A stretch of 64,000 bases of DNA, taken from assembly GCA_025558075.1 (NCBI GenBank), contig JAHLKF010000002.1, forward strand, positions 62,001 through 126,000. Direction: 5' to 3'. The notes under the pieces are model-generated. The model was given only the letters and a program-made list of their open reading frames with translations. It was not told the DNA's origin and did not search any database. This document shows, in pieces, positions 37,878-49,809 of this stretch. Source of the stretch: Gaertneriomyces semiglobifer. Taxonomy: Eukaryota > Chytridiomycota > Chytridiomycetes > Spizellomycetales > Spizellomycetaceae. The position numbers and the translations under genes were made by a program. Within the stretch, counting starts at the first letter, position 1; every line of letters starts with the position of its first letter.

Positions 37878-38745
37878 TTTTGCAGGTATTAGGTCCTAGT
37901 GTGCATGTAAAACTGTTTCCCAAACTCTGAGGTGATGCTTGGAGCTTGTGAGAGAGAACTTGGTGTTTTCTTTTGGGGAGAGGCCAAATGGGGAGAACGG
38001 GTCCCTTCCATCCAACTCATTCCATTATCGCACCCCCATCTCTGGTCTGGATATCATGAGTTGATAGATGAGTCGCGTGCAATCAACCACCAGTTAGTAG
38101 GACCCCTACCAAAGCCTGTGACGTGCAGAACACGTTGCTACCATGTGTTTTCTCCACTGACATTGGTAGGAAATATTCCAGAGAGAAACGTGGCTTTGCA
38201 AGGCTCTTGAGAGACGAAAAAATCAACACTCGAAGCAAATGTGGAAATAACTTTGCACACATTACCCAGATCAAACAATCATGAGACACCCGCAACATTT
38301 TCCCACTCGTGAACTCCCGTATGCTCGGATCGTCGTTGATTTCATCAAGGACTTCGAGTTAGAACTGTCGTTATGCTGTCAGACCAAAAGCACCACTATC
38401 AAATGAGTGGTATATTCTGAATCATCTCTGTACCCCTTGCGCGCTCCAGATCCAGGCTCGATGCGAGAGCCCACGGCGTTCCCTAAAATCCCCTTGACGG
38501 TGTATTGCTAATATCGCGGATAGACCGTACCCAATGGCTCGATTTGGATGAGGTATATCACTCGAATGTCAATCATTCTCTCTTCCGTTTCCTTTGATGC
38601 TCCACGCCTCGCTAATGATCAGTATCACACAATACACACCAAACACTTTCGGCAAACCAAATGAACATGGACACCGGAATGCAAGAATGTGGGTGGTAAA
38701 TATATTTAAAGGATTCTGTACAAACAATGGGGGAAGGAATCATCT
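37878..38745. other. Intergenic region
   Basis: This 868-bp stretch sits upstream of the DUF1769 gene and downstream of the Tma7 stop. A 92-aa plus-strand frame (37932-38210) has no similarity or intron signals I trust. No repeats were recognised. Confidence 0.4.
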
Positions 38746-39333
<588 letters not shown>

Positions 39334-39389
39334 TTAACACATTCCAATACACACAGTGTGCGGTGCAGGAAAGGCTATCCCCACTCACC

Positions 39390-40241
39390 ATGTTCTTCGT
39401 AACAGCCCTCAGATCGTGCAGAGCTCTGCGGATACCATGCACACCCACCATCACTCCACTTAAACCGCTCGTTGCTATACCACGCCCTACATCCCTTCTC
39501 ACATCACCAAGATCAGCAGCACCCTTCGCAACCCTCGTCTCCCCACCCACCTCCTTCCTGCACGCCACCAACCTCCGTCCTTCCCCCGGCTCCCGTCGCA
39601 AGAAGAAGCGTCTCGGCCGCGGCCGTGCATCCAAAGGCAAAACCTCCGGCCGTGGTCAAAAAGGTTACAAAGCCCGTCAAAACCGTGCTCAACCCCTTCC
39701 CGGGTTCGAGGGCGGACAAACCGGTATTATCAAAGCCATTCCCAAACTCGGAAACCGCGGAATCGATCGACCGAGGTTTGCCCGTCTGCATCTGGACGCT
39801 TTGCAACACAAGATCGAGTCAAAGCAGATTGATCCATCGAAGAAAATTACGATAAGAGAGTTGGTGGAAGCCAAGGCGGTTGGGAAGGTGGGAGATGGAG
39901 TGGTGCTCTTGGCACGAGGTGGAGAGTTTTTTGACCACAAGATCGAAATTGAGGTGACCAGAGCCAGTGAACAGGCTATCAAAATGGTCGAAGCAAGAGG
40001 GGGCAAGATCACTACTGTGTATCACGGAAAGGCAGCTATGGATGCTTTGATCAACCCTGCAAAGTGGGCCATTCCTCCCAAGAATCAGCTTCCAGGCACG
40101 CCCGTGGATATTGCTCGGTATACTGATGAGGCACGGAGGGGATACCTAGCTGCGGAGGTTAAGAATGTGGACAAGAGCGAAATTGTCAAGCGGATCATGG
40201 AATTGAGCCGGCAACAGCAGAGTGGATCGCCGACAGCTTAA
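39390..40241 (+). CDS. MRPL10: Mitochondrial large-subunit ribosomal protein uL15m
   Basis: An intronless 283-aa gene from the ATG at 39390 (an in-frame GTG upstream is ignored). The N-terminal 70 residues are Arg/Ser/Thr-rich without acids, a mitochondrial presequence. The uL15 core follows: GSRRKKKRLGRGRASKGKTS, GRGQKGYKARQ, GFEGGQTGIIKAIPKLG, LVEAKAVGKVGDGVVLLARG and a C-terminal KITTVYHGKAAMDALI. Fungal forms extend further past the bacterial core with a PxKWAIPPKNQLP-type segment, as here. It belongs to the mitochondrial 54S large subunit. MRPL10 is the budding-yeast name. Confidence 0.92.
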   Translation: MFFVTALRSCRALRIPCTPTITPLKPLVAIPRPTSLLTSPRSAAPFATLVSPPTSFLHATNLRPSPGSRRKKKRLGRGRASKGKTSGRGQKGYKARQNRAQPLPGFEGGQTGIIKAIPKLGNRGIDRPRFARLHLDALQHKIESKQIDPSKKITIRELVEAKAVGKVGDGVVLLARGGEFFDHKIEIEVTRASEQAIKMVEARGGKITTVYHGKAAMDALINPAKWAIPPKNQLPGTPVDIARYTDEARRGYLAAEVKNVDKSEIVKRIMELSRQQQSGSPTA

Positions 40242-40509
40242 TGTAGCTTGTGCTGTTGAAAGCATCTTTAGACTGAAACACCAGCACACACTGTTCAATC
40301 GCTTCGAATGGATTGTAATCTAATCACTGATTCACATACAAATAACTATCAACATGAATTACAAAAAGTGAGAAATCCAAAAAAAGGGAGAGAGTATCCC
40401 CTAAACTGCACCTACGTCCTCTCTCTTCGTTTTACTTGTGAGAGGGAGGCAACGGTACTAACTAACTGGGCCAAGCCAAGCTAAAAATATCCATTATCCA
40501 TAGACGGCT

Positions 40510-41432
40510 TTACTTTCTTATAAAGTCACGGTTGCGGTTGGCCCTCCATTGGACGATAATACCAATGATGGCAAGAACCACCACGCTGATCAGCTGCGCA
40601 AGCACGGCTCCGTCTCTCGTGTATACATCAAAGTTGGGTTTGTTCGAGCTGGAGAAGAAGCGGCGGGTAGCGTCGTGAAAGCCTTTTCGTGTAAACACAT
40701 CGACACCGAACATGATACTGTAAAAAAGGCTTGTGTGAATACAAAATGCTTGTTGAGATCAAAGTAGGCGTTTGGCTTACCTGTAAGCACCCAAGACGGA
40801 GGTAGTCACGATGACGGCAGGCTTGACCAACCATAGGATGACGATTGCGCCAACAATACCCATGACTATCAAAAAGATGGTTTTTGCAATACCGCCGAAC
40901 AAGCCGCCATCCTTGAGACTGAGGATGAAGAGACCCAAGGCGACACCACCGGCGGCACCGATACATGCGAGACCGAACTTGACTAGACATACACTGATGA
41001 TACCGCCCACGAGACCGATGGCGAGAGAGCCGACGAGTAGAATGGTGTCTCTGTTGCTACCATAGCCGCCTGCTGGTTCGACATTGACAAGGATAGCGTA
41101 TCCAATAGAGCCTGTAAAAAGTTTTAGTAATTAGCGGAATGAGCAGGTGAACGTCCAAGAGTGGCGAACGTACCGAATAAGTAGAAACCGCCAAGGAAGA
41201 GAGTCGGATAGAATAGCCTGTGTCCCAAGAAGAGGAGAATGAGGCCGGCGATGATAGTGATGGCACCCAAGACGCCGGTATGAGCGGTAATAGCCGCTTT
41301 AGCGCTTGTGGCAGCGCCTTCGATGACACCGTCCTTGCCGAAGACTGGATCTTGAGCAAACGCTCCACCGACCATGAACAAGAGAAACCATGATACCAAG
41401 GTCGTAAATCGATTTGAGACGGCGGCGGCCAT
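40510..41432 (-). CDS. TMEM198/DUF4203-like multispanning membrane protein
   Basis: Three exons: 41432-41174, 41111-40781, 40717-40510; 265 aa. A cleavable signal peptide is likely (TTLVSWFLLFMVGGAFAQDP). Then about seven hydrophobic helices occur: GVLGAITIIAGLILLFLG, PTLFLGGFYLFGSIGYAILV, DTILLVGSLAIGLVGGIISV, LACIGAAGGVALGLFIL, IFLIVMGIVGAIVIL, PAVIVTTSVLGAYSI and LISVVVLAIIGIIVQW. The Gly-rich spacing and HRLFYPTLFLGGF match the DUF4203 fold shared with TMEM198 and TM7SF3. The tail is RANRNRDFIRK, cytosolic basic. In animals TMEM198 promotes Wnt co-receptor phosphorylation; the fungal role is unknown. Confidence 0.82.
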
Positions 41433-42504
41433 CGTTGTGGTGGTGGTTGTATGTGCGTGAAAGTGCGTATGCAGGAGACTTGCAAAAGGTTGATAGTAGT
41501 AACTTGATATTCACAGAAGAGGTGGCCTTTGACGAACGTCGTTTCCTTTATATATTGTTGTGTGTATAACTTGATGGGGTTTCACAGTTTCAGACGTTCT
41601 TGTGTGTGCAGTGGCATGTATGTGCAGCCTTTGAATGAACGGGATGTCCGAGTGTTTCTTTCCTTCCAATTCCTTGAATTCCTTGGCAGGCTGTGTGTGC
41701 AAGTGCAAGTGCAAGTGCAAGTGTGTGTTCTCGTAGCCAGCGGAGCGGGGTGGGTGGGTCGCAGGCAGATATCTTAATTTGTTAACAACGCAAAGACAAA
41801 CGGTGGGCAGTGTGTGCATGCATAGAACGCAGCTTCTATTCTTTGCTTCCTTCAAATTCCCTTCCCCCTTCCATTCAAATTCAGCCCGAATATGAATTCC
41901 CTGCCCTGCGCATGTGCATCTCGCACCACCAGTATACTAGTACCATACGACGAGGTTGACGATTCATTCATCGTACTAGTGGGTTAGCAAGAAGACCTCA
42001 TACTTATTGTTACTTACTTACTATGATCATACTATGCATATGATACGTACTAGTACTGCGCATAATGCAATGGGCAACCCAACAACACGACAAAACCCAA
42101 CACATTTGGCCACCCCGCTGCATATTTTGCCACTTGCCCACTGGCCAAGGATCAGATATCACATCAGAACGGGGGCCGTCTCGGGTTATTGATTTGAGAA
42201 ACGGCAACTCACATTGTGAATTGAAATGGATGATCACTTGTCCACAAGGAAGAGACACAAGCAAAAAGGAGAGACCCCGGTTTGATCTCGGAACTTATTT
42301 TCAGCCCGCGGTTGCGGTCCACGTGAGTCATGCCAAGTTTAAGGTTTTTGTTCGCAGCCAGCCCGTGCGCCACCGCCGCCACGCCACCCACGTGCCGCTT
42401 AGCTTACTGCTGACGTAATTCATTTCGGAGTTTGCGAACGCGACGAAATTCCAGTTCAAATTCATGCAATTCATGTTCTGAACAGTCTGAATGGACATGA
42501 AACC
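41433..42504. other. Divergent intergenic region with GTGCAA-type repeat
   Basis: About 1.07 kb between divergent ATGs. It contains tandem AAGTGC units, GT runs, and many CA/GT-rich words. Short frames on both strands reflect low complexity. No RNA gene recognised. Confidence 0.45.
41696..41724 (+). repeat. Hexamer tandem repeat (GCAAGT)n
   Basis: Four consecutive copies of a GCAAGT unit followed by GTGTG. It lies upstream of the TMEM198-like gene, a simple microsatellite with no inferred role. Confidence 0.8.
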
Positions 42505-43862
42505 ATGCTACGTACGCATGCAGGCACGCATGCAGATGCAGACACTTCATCAGAAGTCATAGTTGTGAGCGATGGCGACGACGATCTAGGCCATCACAAT
42601 ACTTTTGCAATCAAACAACGCTGCACCGCTGAAAATAAATGGACCCGCGCACGCTGTACTCGTCGTTTCATTCCATCCCATCTACATCCGCCCGCATGCC
42701 ACCAGCACCGATCTCATTACCAAAGACAACAACCACAAACATACGCCGACTGGATCGACCCTTCGTTGTCTCGACACACTCGACACAAACTCGATACGGA
42801 ACTATTCAAACCTCTGTCCGACAAAGACAAACCCGGCTTTATATACGTTTACCAGCTGGTCGGTGAGTTGGGATATCACACGAGATATGTTCTCATTATT
42901 ATCAAGTGACACTCTAAACTAACCCTACTTACACATCCATAGATTCAACAACATCCCCACAACGCCACTTGGACAGCTCCCTCTACAAAATAGGCCGAAC
43001 AACCAACATCCACCGACGTCTCACCGAATGGTCCACACGCTGCGGATACACCCCCCGTCTCGTCGAATACTTTTCCTCATCCACCTCCACACCCAATAAT
43101 ACACCACCCGTTCCTATCAAGTACTCCCACCGATGCGAACGCCTCATCCACATCGACCTCTCCGATGCTTTTGGATGCGGTCCTATGATTTGTCCCGGTA
43201 AATGTCGGGAAGCCCACTACGAATGGTTTCGTGCACACGTACAGAATTCAGAAACACCCATGTCTACATCCACTTTGAAAACCTCACATCAAGACTCGGT
43301 GATGTCAGGATGGTCACGTATCCGACGGATCATTCTCAAATGGATTTCCTTTGTCGAAACCGAATACGGAACGGTGCCACCACCCATTACCCTTGAACCT
43401 ATCGTAATAGACGATATCACCACACCACCAAACCGATTGCTGTTACCAATATCATCAATGGAGTCAGATATCATTAGACCCACAATACTATGCGAGGAAA
43501 CTACACACACTGATCCACTGGACGCTTTGTCATCAGCCTTATCCTGTCTCTGTCTCAAAGACAAGGCCTACCGCGTCCCCACCGTGCGCGAAGACCCACC
43601 ACACCCTCGTGCTACTAGCGCTTGTTCCTCGGTGCTTACCGATGACGACTGGTACGACGCTCAGTCCACGCTCTCGATCTCAGGCGGGACGGAGGATACT
43701 GGCCTTTCACTCGCGTCAAATCAACATCTTTTCTACAACGATACAGAGAGCGATTCAGACGCTTTAGAGATGTGGGAGGACCTCATACCTAAACAGAAAC
43801 GTTTGATACCCCTCGCTGTGGAGAACGCGGGTGCTACTCAAAGGCGTGAGCAGCCACATTAA
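42505..43862 (+). CDS. GIY-YIG superfamily protein (MUG113 / T5orf172-like)
   Basis: Two exons: 42505-42862 and 42943-43862; 425 aa. The module begins GFIYVYQLVD, continues across the intron to SLYKIGRTTNIHRRLTEW and then CGYTPRLVEYF, with HRCERLIHIDL further on. This is the GIY-YIG arrangement of T5orf172/DUF1766 proteins such as fission yeast Mug113. The first motif is IYVYQ plus YKIG rather than a canonical GIY..YIG, and the downstream Arg (NIHRRL) and Glu (CERLIH) positions are kept, so nuclease activity is possible but unproven. The N-terminal region is His/Arg-rich, the C-terminal half acidic and disordered. Nucleic-acid cleavage in repair or meiosis is the family guess. Confidence 0.75.
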
Positions 43863-44634
43863 TATCTATACAGAAATAAATTATTTTTACAGTGTCATAA
43901 CAACCTAAAAACGCATCAGCTACACTACACTCGTCGGGACCGAGACCAATCGTTTGCGCTTCCGTCCAATCAACACCCGTTCCCTTCTCTTCCAACGTAG
44001 TTTAAGGATTGCCCTGCCCGCTTCATTCCTCCATCGTGCAGCCTGCCCCCATATATATGACCCATATGTGAAGCTTGACAAAGTGTTTGGTAATCCGGCT
44101 CATGCAGGTGGAGGCGATCCTCGCGCAGAGACAAACTCATCACTCTATACGTTTGCCTCATGCCGAGACTCCACGTTGCCATTCTCACCATTCTGATGTG
44201 CGCCCGTTTCTTCCCATAGCATTTCAACAAGTTTGACTTATCGCATACCCGGATATGTCATAAGGTCTATCTGCTTCCGTGCACGCGTTCGATTCCCTTA
44301 TGCAGAAGCAGTATCCTTTGCCTGTCCTCTTTGACAAGGTTGAATACCTCCATGTGTAGAGTTACACTGCTGACTTCCAAGAGTTTAGGCCGTGGACAGG
44401 AAACCCCTCCATCTCACGACAAGCGTATGCATGACGGCCGCTGTTCGTAAATAGGCCCGACCAGAAAGCACATGAAGAGAGATATAGTGCCCGATGGGTG
44501 ACGTTCCGCTATCCTCTGACATATCAAGAGCGACCATCCAACGGCAGGACGGTGGAACAGATTCAAACAAGCTTGATCGGCACCTGGAAATTAACCTAAA
44601 CCAACCACGAGTACGTAAGAATTACCAATGTCGT
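43863..44634. other. Convergent 3' intergenic region
   Basis: About 770 bp separate the GIY-YIG stop from the kinesin stop. Overlapping open frames at 43954-44230 on both strands show no family features. No repeat or RNA gene was recognised. Confidence 0.4.
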
Positions 44635-46336
44635 CTACCTCACCGTCGCGGCAAAAAAAGGAGAACGGACCTGAAGTATCATATTCAACGTGTCAGCAGG
44701 AATACCTATCCGCGACAAATCCTGCGGCTACAAGAAACCCCACGCAATCAGTACTCTCGCACCAAAAATCTTATGCCACAAACAAGCACAATCTTTGCAA
44801 AAAAAAAGACGGGCTAACCTACCGATTCAAACGCTCCGATTTCTCGAGCCGCCAAGATCTTGTTGGCTCGTTGCGGCCCGATAAACTTCATTTTCTTGAG
44901 TTCGTTCAAAGTCGCGGTGTTCATCACAGTCAGAATCTTATCTGTAATCTTTTGTTGATCATCGGATGTCGCATTCGGTGGGGATGGTCGTCCTACGTCC
45001 GAAACACCAGATTGTTGCCGCTCCGCGAGAACTTTCTGTAGAAAAAGTAATCAGTTAGATTCTGCGTTCGTTTCGCACTGGAAAAACGCTGTTTCCTGGT
45101 ACACACCTCTACCATGGGCTTGATGAGATGCTCCACACTCTCGAGAAGGAGACTCGGCTCATACACCCTGTTCTCCTTCAAAGACGACGGTCCAGGCGCT
45201 TTTCGGGTGGTTGCTGGTTCACACTTTACAGAAGACGCCGTCGATTTCCTGCGCATCTCATTGACTTCCACGCAGTTTTTGATGAAACAGCAATCCTTGG
45301 CGAACTCTAACGAATTATGGGTCGGTTGAAGATTATCCCTCTCGGGAGCACAACAGACCACCGCCAGAGCGCTCGCACTGCCTCCTAATGAGTCGCACAG
45401 TAACTGTGTGATTTTGGAGTTACGGTAGGGCACTTGCGCCTTGTTATCTTTCAGTGCAGAAACGACGGATCGGATCGCGAATAGCGACGAATTGATATGC
45501 CGACTCTCGTCGAACCGGTCGCCTTCGTTCCCCGTATACCTATTATCCTCGGATCCGGCCAAATCAATCAGAGAGAGCTTTGACGTGAGCACCTTGTCTA
45601 ATATCTTGGTCTTGATGGTGAGCTGTACCATGAAATGTGATCGCGACGAAAGGACATTCAATTTCGTTCCAGCCGTCGACCGATGCTTCAACGCCACCAC
45701 AAAGAGGGACTCGAACTCTTCCGAGCTGGTAATATCTTCTTCAGACAGTCCTTGAACAGTGACTCTCCGTCCCGCCATCAGCACTTTCAATTTGCGGAGT
45801 TCTCCATTGGGTCCCGTGTTTTGCAAGAGATCGTACACCTCATCATTATAGATTTCGACAAACGACGCAGAGACAGTCACATTCAGGGCTAGACTCCGTT
45901 TACGCTCGAATATCCAGTCCACGGCTCTGTAGGTTATCCCCGCATCCCGTCTTTGAAGCACCACACATGGCTGACTCGCGCTCCCCGTCATCGTATATGC
46001 ATTCATCGTGTGTGTTTTCCCGGACCCCGTTTGTCCATATGCAAACACCGTCGCATTACGTCCTTGAAAAACGTCCCGCAGTAACACCTCGACGTCGGCA
46101 AACACTTGTGCCTGCGTGGCGTCGCTCCCAAAGACCTTGTCAAAGGTATAGGTTTTGCTGCCATTGACAAAGTACGGGTTTGGAATGGTGATTTTCCCGG
46201 GTTCGACTTCGGTGGATACTTCGCAGTCTGTGCTTTTGGGCGGTCGAACGCGAACGAGGACTTTGACGGCTTGTTGTTTCGTGCGGAGGATGGGAGAGTC
46301 GGTGGTTTGAGTTGACGATCGACTCGTGGAAGACAT
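44635..46336 (-). CDS. Kinesin-10 (KIF22/Kid-like) chromokinesin
   Basis: Exons 46336-45107, 45035-44823 and 44721-44635; 509 aa. The motor starts VKVLVRVRPPKST and carries the P-loop AYGQTGSGKTHTM, switch I NVLSSRSH, switch II LIDLAGSED with the kinesin-10-like NRYTGNEGDRFDES, and INSSLFAIRSVVSAL. After the motor, splicing restores a C-terminal helix-hairpin-helix region: LTVMNTATLNELKKMKFIG, then RANKILAAREIGAFES, then DLSRIGIP. This is the DNA-binding tail of KIF22, which pushes chromosome arms on the spindle. The last few codons are uncertain: a GTCCGT or GTGAGG donor near 44670 or 44645 could add another short exon ending near 44560. The upstream GTG extension of the frame is ignored. 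Confidence 0.88.
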
Positions 46337-46811
46337 GACACTAGTGCTCGTCTGAATGCTTTTGTCCTGTTGAAATGATGGTGTCTGGTGCTTCTGAAAA
46401 GTAGAGTCTTGGAGTATTTCTTTTGGTCCGAGATGATCCCTCGATGCTTTCTTTACATGAACTTCAAATACGGTCAGAGTCGAGTGCACGAGTTAGATCC
46501 CCGCTCAAGCGTACGCACCGTTATGCAGCGTGCAGATAACTTGGGTTCAAATAAACAGCCATGCAATCAAAAGAAGAGACATGAGAAAAAGCACACTGCA
46601 AGTAAAACCAGAAAGTGTCCGGAAAGTCCCCGATCGCTCGCACCGACGCGTTTTCAAGATCAAGAATATGAACACCATCACACATCTACTGCCAACAACC
46701 CGAACTTTACAGTCTAACCCTCCCATGCTTGACTGCCTCCCGTTCTTCCGCAGTCGCAAGCAAGTACGCCCCTCTCATTCTTCCATCCAACTGCCGTACA
46801 AACCCAAAAGC
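46337..46811. other. Divergent promoter region
   Basis: 475 bp between kinesin-10 and the SDR gene. The SDR frame is open through most of it, with upstream in-frame ATGs at 46578 and 46725, but those N-termini are basic and unlike the family. No core promoter motif recognised. Confidence 0.4.
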
Positions 46812-47624
46812 ATGCCGCCCGTACATGTCCTCATCCTAGGTCTCGGCTGGACAGGCGACTACCTCGCTTCCCTTCTCACCGCCGAAAACATCTCTTACGC
46901 CTCCACCACCACCACCGGCCGCGACAACACCATTTCCTTCAACTACGACCCCACCCTCGACGACCCCACTCCCTTCCAAACCCTCCCCGTCGCCCAATAC
47001 ATCGTCATCACATTCCCCATCCGAGGAACAGACGCCGCCACCCGCTTCCTCTCTTTCTACACCCAAACACACCAAGATACACACTCCTCTTACATTCTAT
47101 TAGGAAGCACACGCCCATGGACCCCCTCTCCAGACACCACAAGTGTATGGATGGACCGCCACACCCCACCCAACCCTACTCTCGACACTCCCCGTCAATC
47201 CGCCGAATCCGTCTTCCTCTCTTCCAACCACTGCGTCCTAAACCTCGCCGGTCTCTGGGGCGGCCAGCGTAACCCCCGCAACTGGGTATCCCGTATCGGA
47301 CCCACAAAAGACCTGTTGGAGACAAAAGGTTCCGTACACCTCGTTCACGGCCACGACGTCGCGGCGGCTATTCTGGCTGTTATTAAAGATTTTACGGGTG
47401 AACGGTGGTTGGTGACGGATATGCGCGTGTATGATTGGTGGGATTTGGCGGCGGCGTGGGGAAGGGACGGGCAGGATCGGTGGGTGGTGGAACTCATGGA
47501 ACGGCATGGTGTTCGGGCGTTACCACGCCCCGTCGAGTTGTTGGGTCGTGCGATTGATACACGGGACTTTTGGATAAGGTTTGGGATTTCACCAAAATAC
47601 CCGCGAGTGGATGTCGACAAGTAA
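46812..47624 (+). CDS. YeeZ-like NAD(P)-binding SDR/epimerase-family protein
   Basis: An intronless 270-aa frame from the ATG beginning MPPVHVLILGLGWTGDYLA, a Rossmann GxGxxG loop that fixes the start. Further on are YIVITFPIRG, ILLGSTRPW, RQSAESVFL, VLNLAGLWGGQRNPRNW and VHLVHGHDVAAAIL, which follow the order seen in bacterial YeeZ and related short-chain dehydrogenase/epimerase proteins. The usual YxxxK pair is not evident, so catalysis is uncertain. Codon third positions are strongly C-rich in the first two-thirds and G-rich in the last third. The substrate is unknown. It is most likely cytosolic, as there is no signal. Confidence 0.72.
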   Translation: MPPVHVLILGLGWTGDYLASLLTAENISYASTTTTGRDNTISFNYDPTLDDPTPFQTLPVAQYIVITFPIRGTDAATRFLSFYTQTHQDTHSSYILLGSTRPWTPSPDTTSVWMDRHTPPNPTLDTPRQSAESVFLSSNHCVLNLAGLWGGQRNPRNWVSRIGPTKDLLETKGSVHLVHGHDVAAAILAVIKDFTGERWLVTDMRVYDWWDLAAAWGRDGQDRWVVELMERHGVRALPRPVELLGRAIDTRDFWIRFGISPKYPRVDVDK

Positions 47625-47964
47625 CATAAAGAATCACTTGTGAGTTTTGATCATAGGAAAACAAACACTGATACTGGACTGTTAATGGTGTGGAGGGGAC
47701 GTGGGGGTCAACTGTACATATCAAGCATTCCTATCCGCTTTCATCTTTTTTCTCTCGTCTTATTACATGTTGTGTAGCTACACTTTGCGTAAACTCTGTC
47801 AATACAATCCCCACTATCGAGACGGAGTACCCGGTCGTTCGGGTCCATCTGCCACCTGTGATTCAGCCAGATGCGAGTTCAACGCCTTCAATGCAACAGC
47901 TCTGTGACGACCCACACATGAGTAACAAGCTTTTCAATAAACATTGATGATTGGTGATTTCACG
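47625..47964. other. Convergent 3' spacer
   Basis: 340 bp between the SDR stop and the TMEM115 stop; only short frames with no support. Confidence 0.4.
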
Positions 47965-49227
47965 TTACCGTCTGCGTTCGGCTTCGGCATCCACTGGCAC
48001 GTTTCTCCCCAATGCTTCGTTCGCGTCGTATATCGTTGTGGGGAGTGTAGGCGACAAGGCGGGTACCAATCTCAACCTACGTCCAACGGCATATATCCCA
48101 TGAGAAACCGGCTTCAAATACGGTCTATCACAACAAAAAAAAGAAACGTCACGCCCACGAAAACACAGTTGACAACCTTTTCTCAAAGATGTACGCACCC
48201 CACAAATTCCGGAAAGAACGTGATAAACGCAAAACTCTCACTCCGATCACCTTGTATCCCACCCTCACCCAATTTCCAGAACCGGAGGTAGTACCATGAA
48301 ACAAAGAAGCCGACATGGGCAAGCACGACGTGGGCGAAGGGGACTAACCCGATTAGGTTGGAGATACTGTATAGGAGGAGGACGAGTGGTGGTAGGTTCT
48401 TGGCGCGGACGGAGATGCGACCGAAGAGTTGAACTTTGTGTTCTGGAACTGCCTGTTTTGGTGACAATATGTTGAGTGAATACTTTTGCAAGCCTCCCAC
48501 ACGGGGGATATGGATAGCATTGTAATCGCTAAAAAAAATGCAAATACCTGTTTGAACGCGACGACGAAACCGGTCAGGATGGCCGCTAGACCATTTGCTC
48601 GTGCAGTAAACCTATTTGTTCCGAATATGAACCGTTAGAAAGACCAAGTAAGGGGGGCGGGTTCCTAAAACACCCCGCAACAGAAAAAGAAACGTGGTCA
48701 AAAACTTACAACCAATCCACATCCGTCTTGACGAAATACATTCCCAACAAGACGAAAAACGTGACAGTATTCGAAACCGTCGCAACCACCGTCAAGAACT
48801 TGATCAACTCCCTACACAGCACACACTCAATCAGTTAGTTTCCTATTTGCAAAACATGAGTAGTGCAAGAAAGTGAATGGTTCTTACCTAGAGCCCCATG
48901 CTTGTTCAAAGTATCGCCCCATGAACAATAACCCGACACTTCCCACCACGAGCCCGACAAGGTTTTCCACCCACGTTGCCGAGATGAACGTCCATGGGTA
49001 GTACACGCTCGTACCAGGGGAGATGACGAGATACTGATCGGATAGGACGAGGGAGAGGAGGGAGCATACGATGAGGGTGGTGACGAGGGCGCGGGTGGTG
49101 GGAGGAACCGACAGATGGGCTGATGGGAGCTGGTGTGCGCGTCAATCAATGCGTTTTCGCAATAAGTCGTGAGCACAGGGTAAGCCCGATGGTAGGGAGC
49201 ATGGCAGACTCGAATACTCACCATCAT
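47965..49227 (-). CDS. TMEM115: TMEM115/DUF1751 Golgi membrane protein
   Basis: Six exons: 49227-49222 (ATGATG only), 49129-48888, 48811-48710, 48611-48548, 48452-48199, 48124-47965; 275 aa, phases consistent. Rhomboid-like helices run TTRALVTTLIVCSLLSLVLS, YYPWTFISATWVENLVGLVVG, LFMGRYFEQAWGSRELIKFL, ATVSNTVTFFVLLGMYFV, GLAAILTGFVVAFKQ and ISNLIGLVPFAHVVLAHVGF. The YPWTF, GRYFEQAWGS and FVVAFKQ..PEH motifs are DUF1751 hallmarks. The C-terminus is hydrophilic. TMEM115 works in Golgi-to-ER retrograde transport in animals, and yeast homologues are Golgi/ER proteins. The 6-nt first coding exon is unusual; an alternative is a later ATG, but no other frame gives the conserved PPTTRALV start. Confidence 0.85.
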
Positions 49228-49809
49228 GATTTTGAATCTACGCCAACAGACGGGGTCGCGGTTTCTCCAGAATCATCAACTGGGATCCGTTTATTATACA
49301 CACTCTAAACAACCCCTACACTGTCTGTCCCGTCCGTATTCCAAAGTGCTACGTTTCCTGAACGAGCGTGCAACCGAGCATTCGTGTTATCGATTAGCCG
49401 TAAATTCTGAACACATCGGCTTTGAAGTAACGACTAAAACGTTGAGAAGCGAAACGGAAGTGGGAGATCGGTCAGAACATAGGAGTAGAGAGGAAGCAGA
49501 AGAGGGGCGCTAACGGGACGAGAGCAAGAAAGACGATTACCGAGAGCGGGAGGCGAAGGACTGGGCGTCACCACAACGGAAAGGTGTCAGATCTGGTCTT
49601 CCATCGCGTGTAACCATTCGTATAAAGCCTGCACCGACGAGGGGGTTGGAGAGAAGAGGTGAAGGTGGGAGGACTGTATATCAACGAAGAAAAAGAAAAG
49701 AGGAAGGGCCTACGCCCGCAACCCCGTCCGCCCCATTCCGTACCTATCTTACACAAGTAACAAGCATCAAGTCCCGTCCACTCACACTCACACACACACA
49801 CACGCAACC
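49228..49809. other. Divergent promoter region
   Basis: 582 bp between TMEM115 and HIRA, ending in a CACACACACACAC tract just before the HIRA ATG (49788-49804). A 95-aa plus-strand frame (49226-49513) lacks support. Confidence 0.45.

Noticed and set aside
37932..38210. 92-aa plus-strand protein
   Set aside because: No similarity, no intron signals, sits in a promoter/3' flank.
41511..41855. 114-aa minus-strand protein rich in HLHLHL
   Set aside because: The repeat is the translation of the GCAAGT microsatellite; no family or start context.
43954..44230. Genes on either strand between GIY-YIG and kinesin
   Set aside because: Mutually overlapping frames without domains; looks like 3' flanking sequence.
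46578..46811. Upstream ATGs of the SDR gene
   Set aside because: They would add a basic, Ser/Pro-rich N-terminus before the Rossmann loop that no family member shows; possible only as a targeting presequence.
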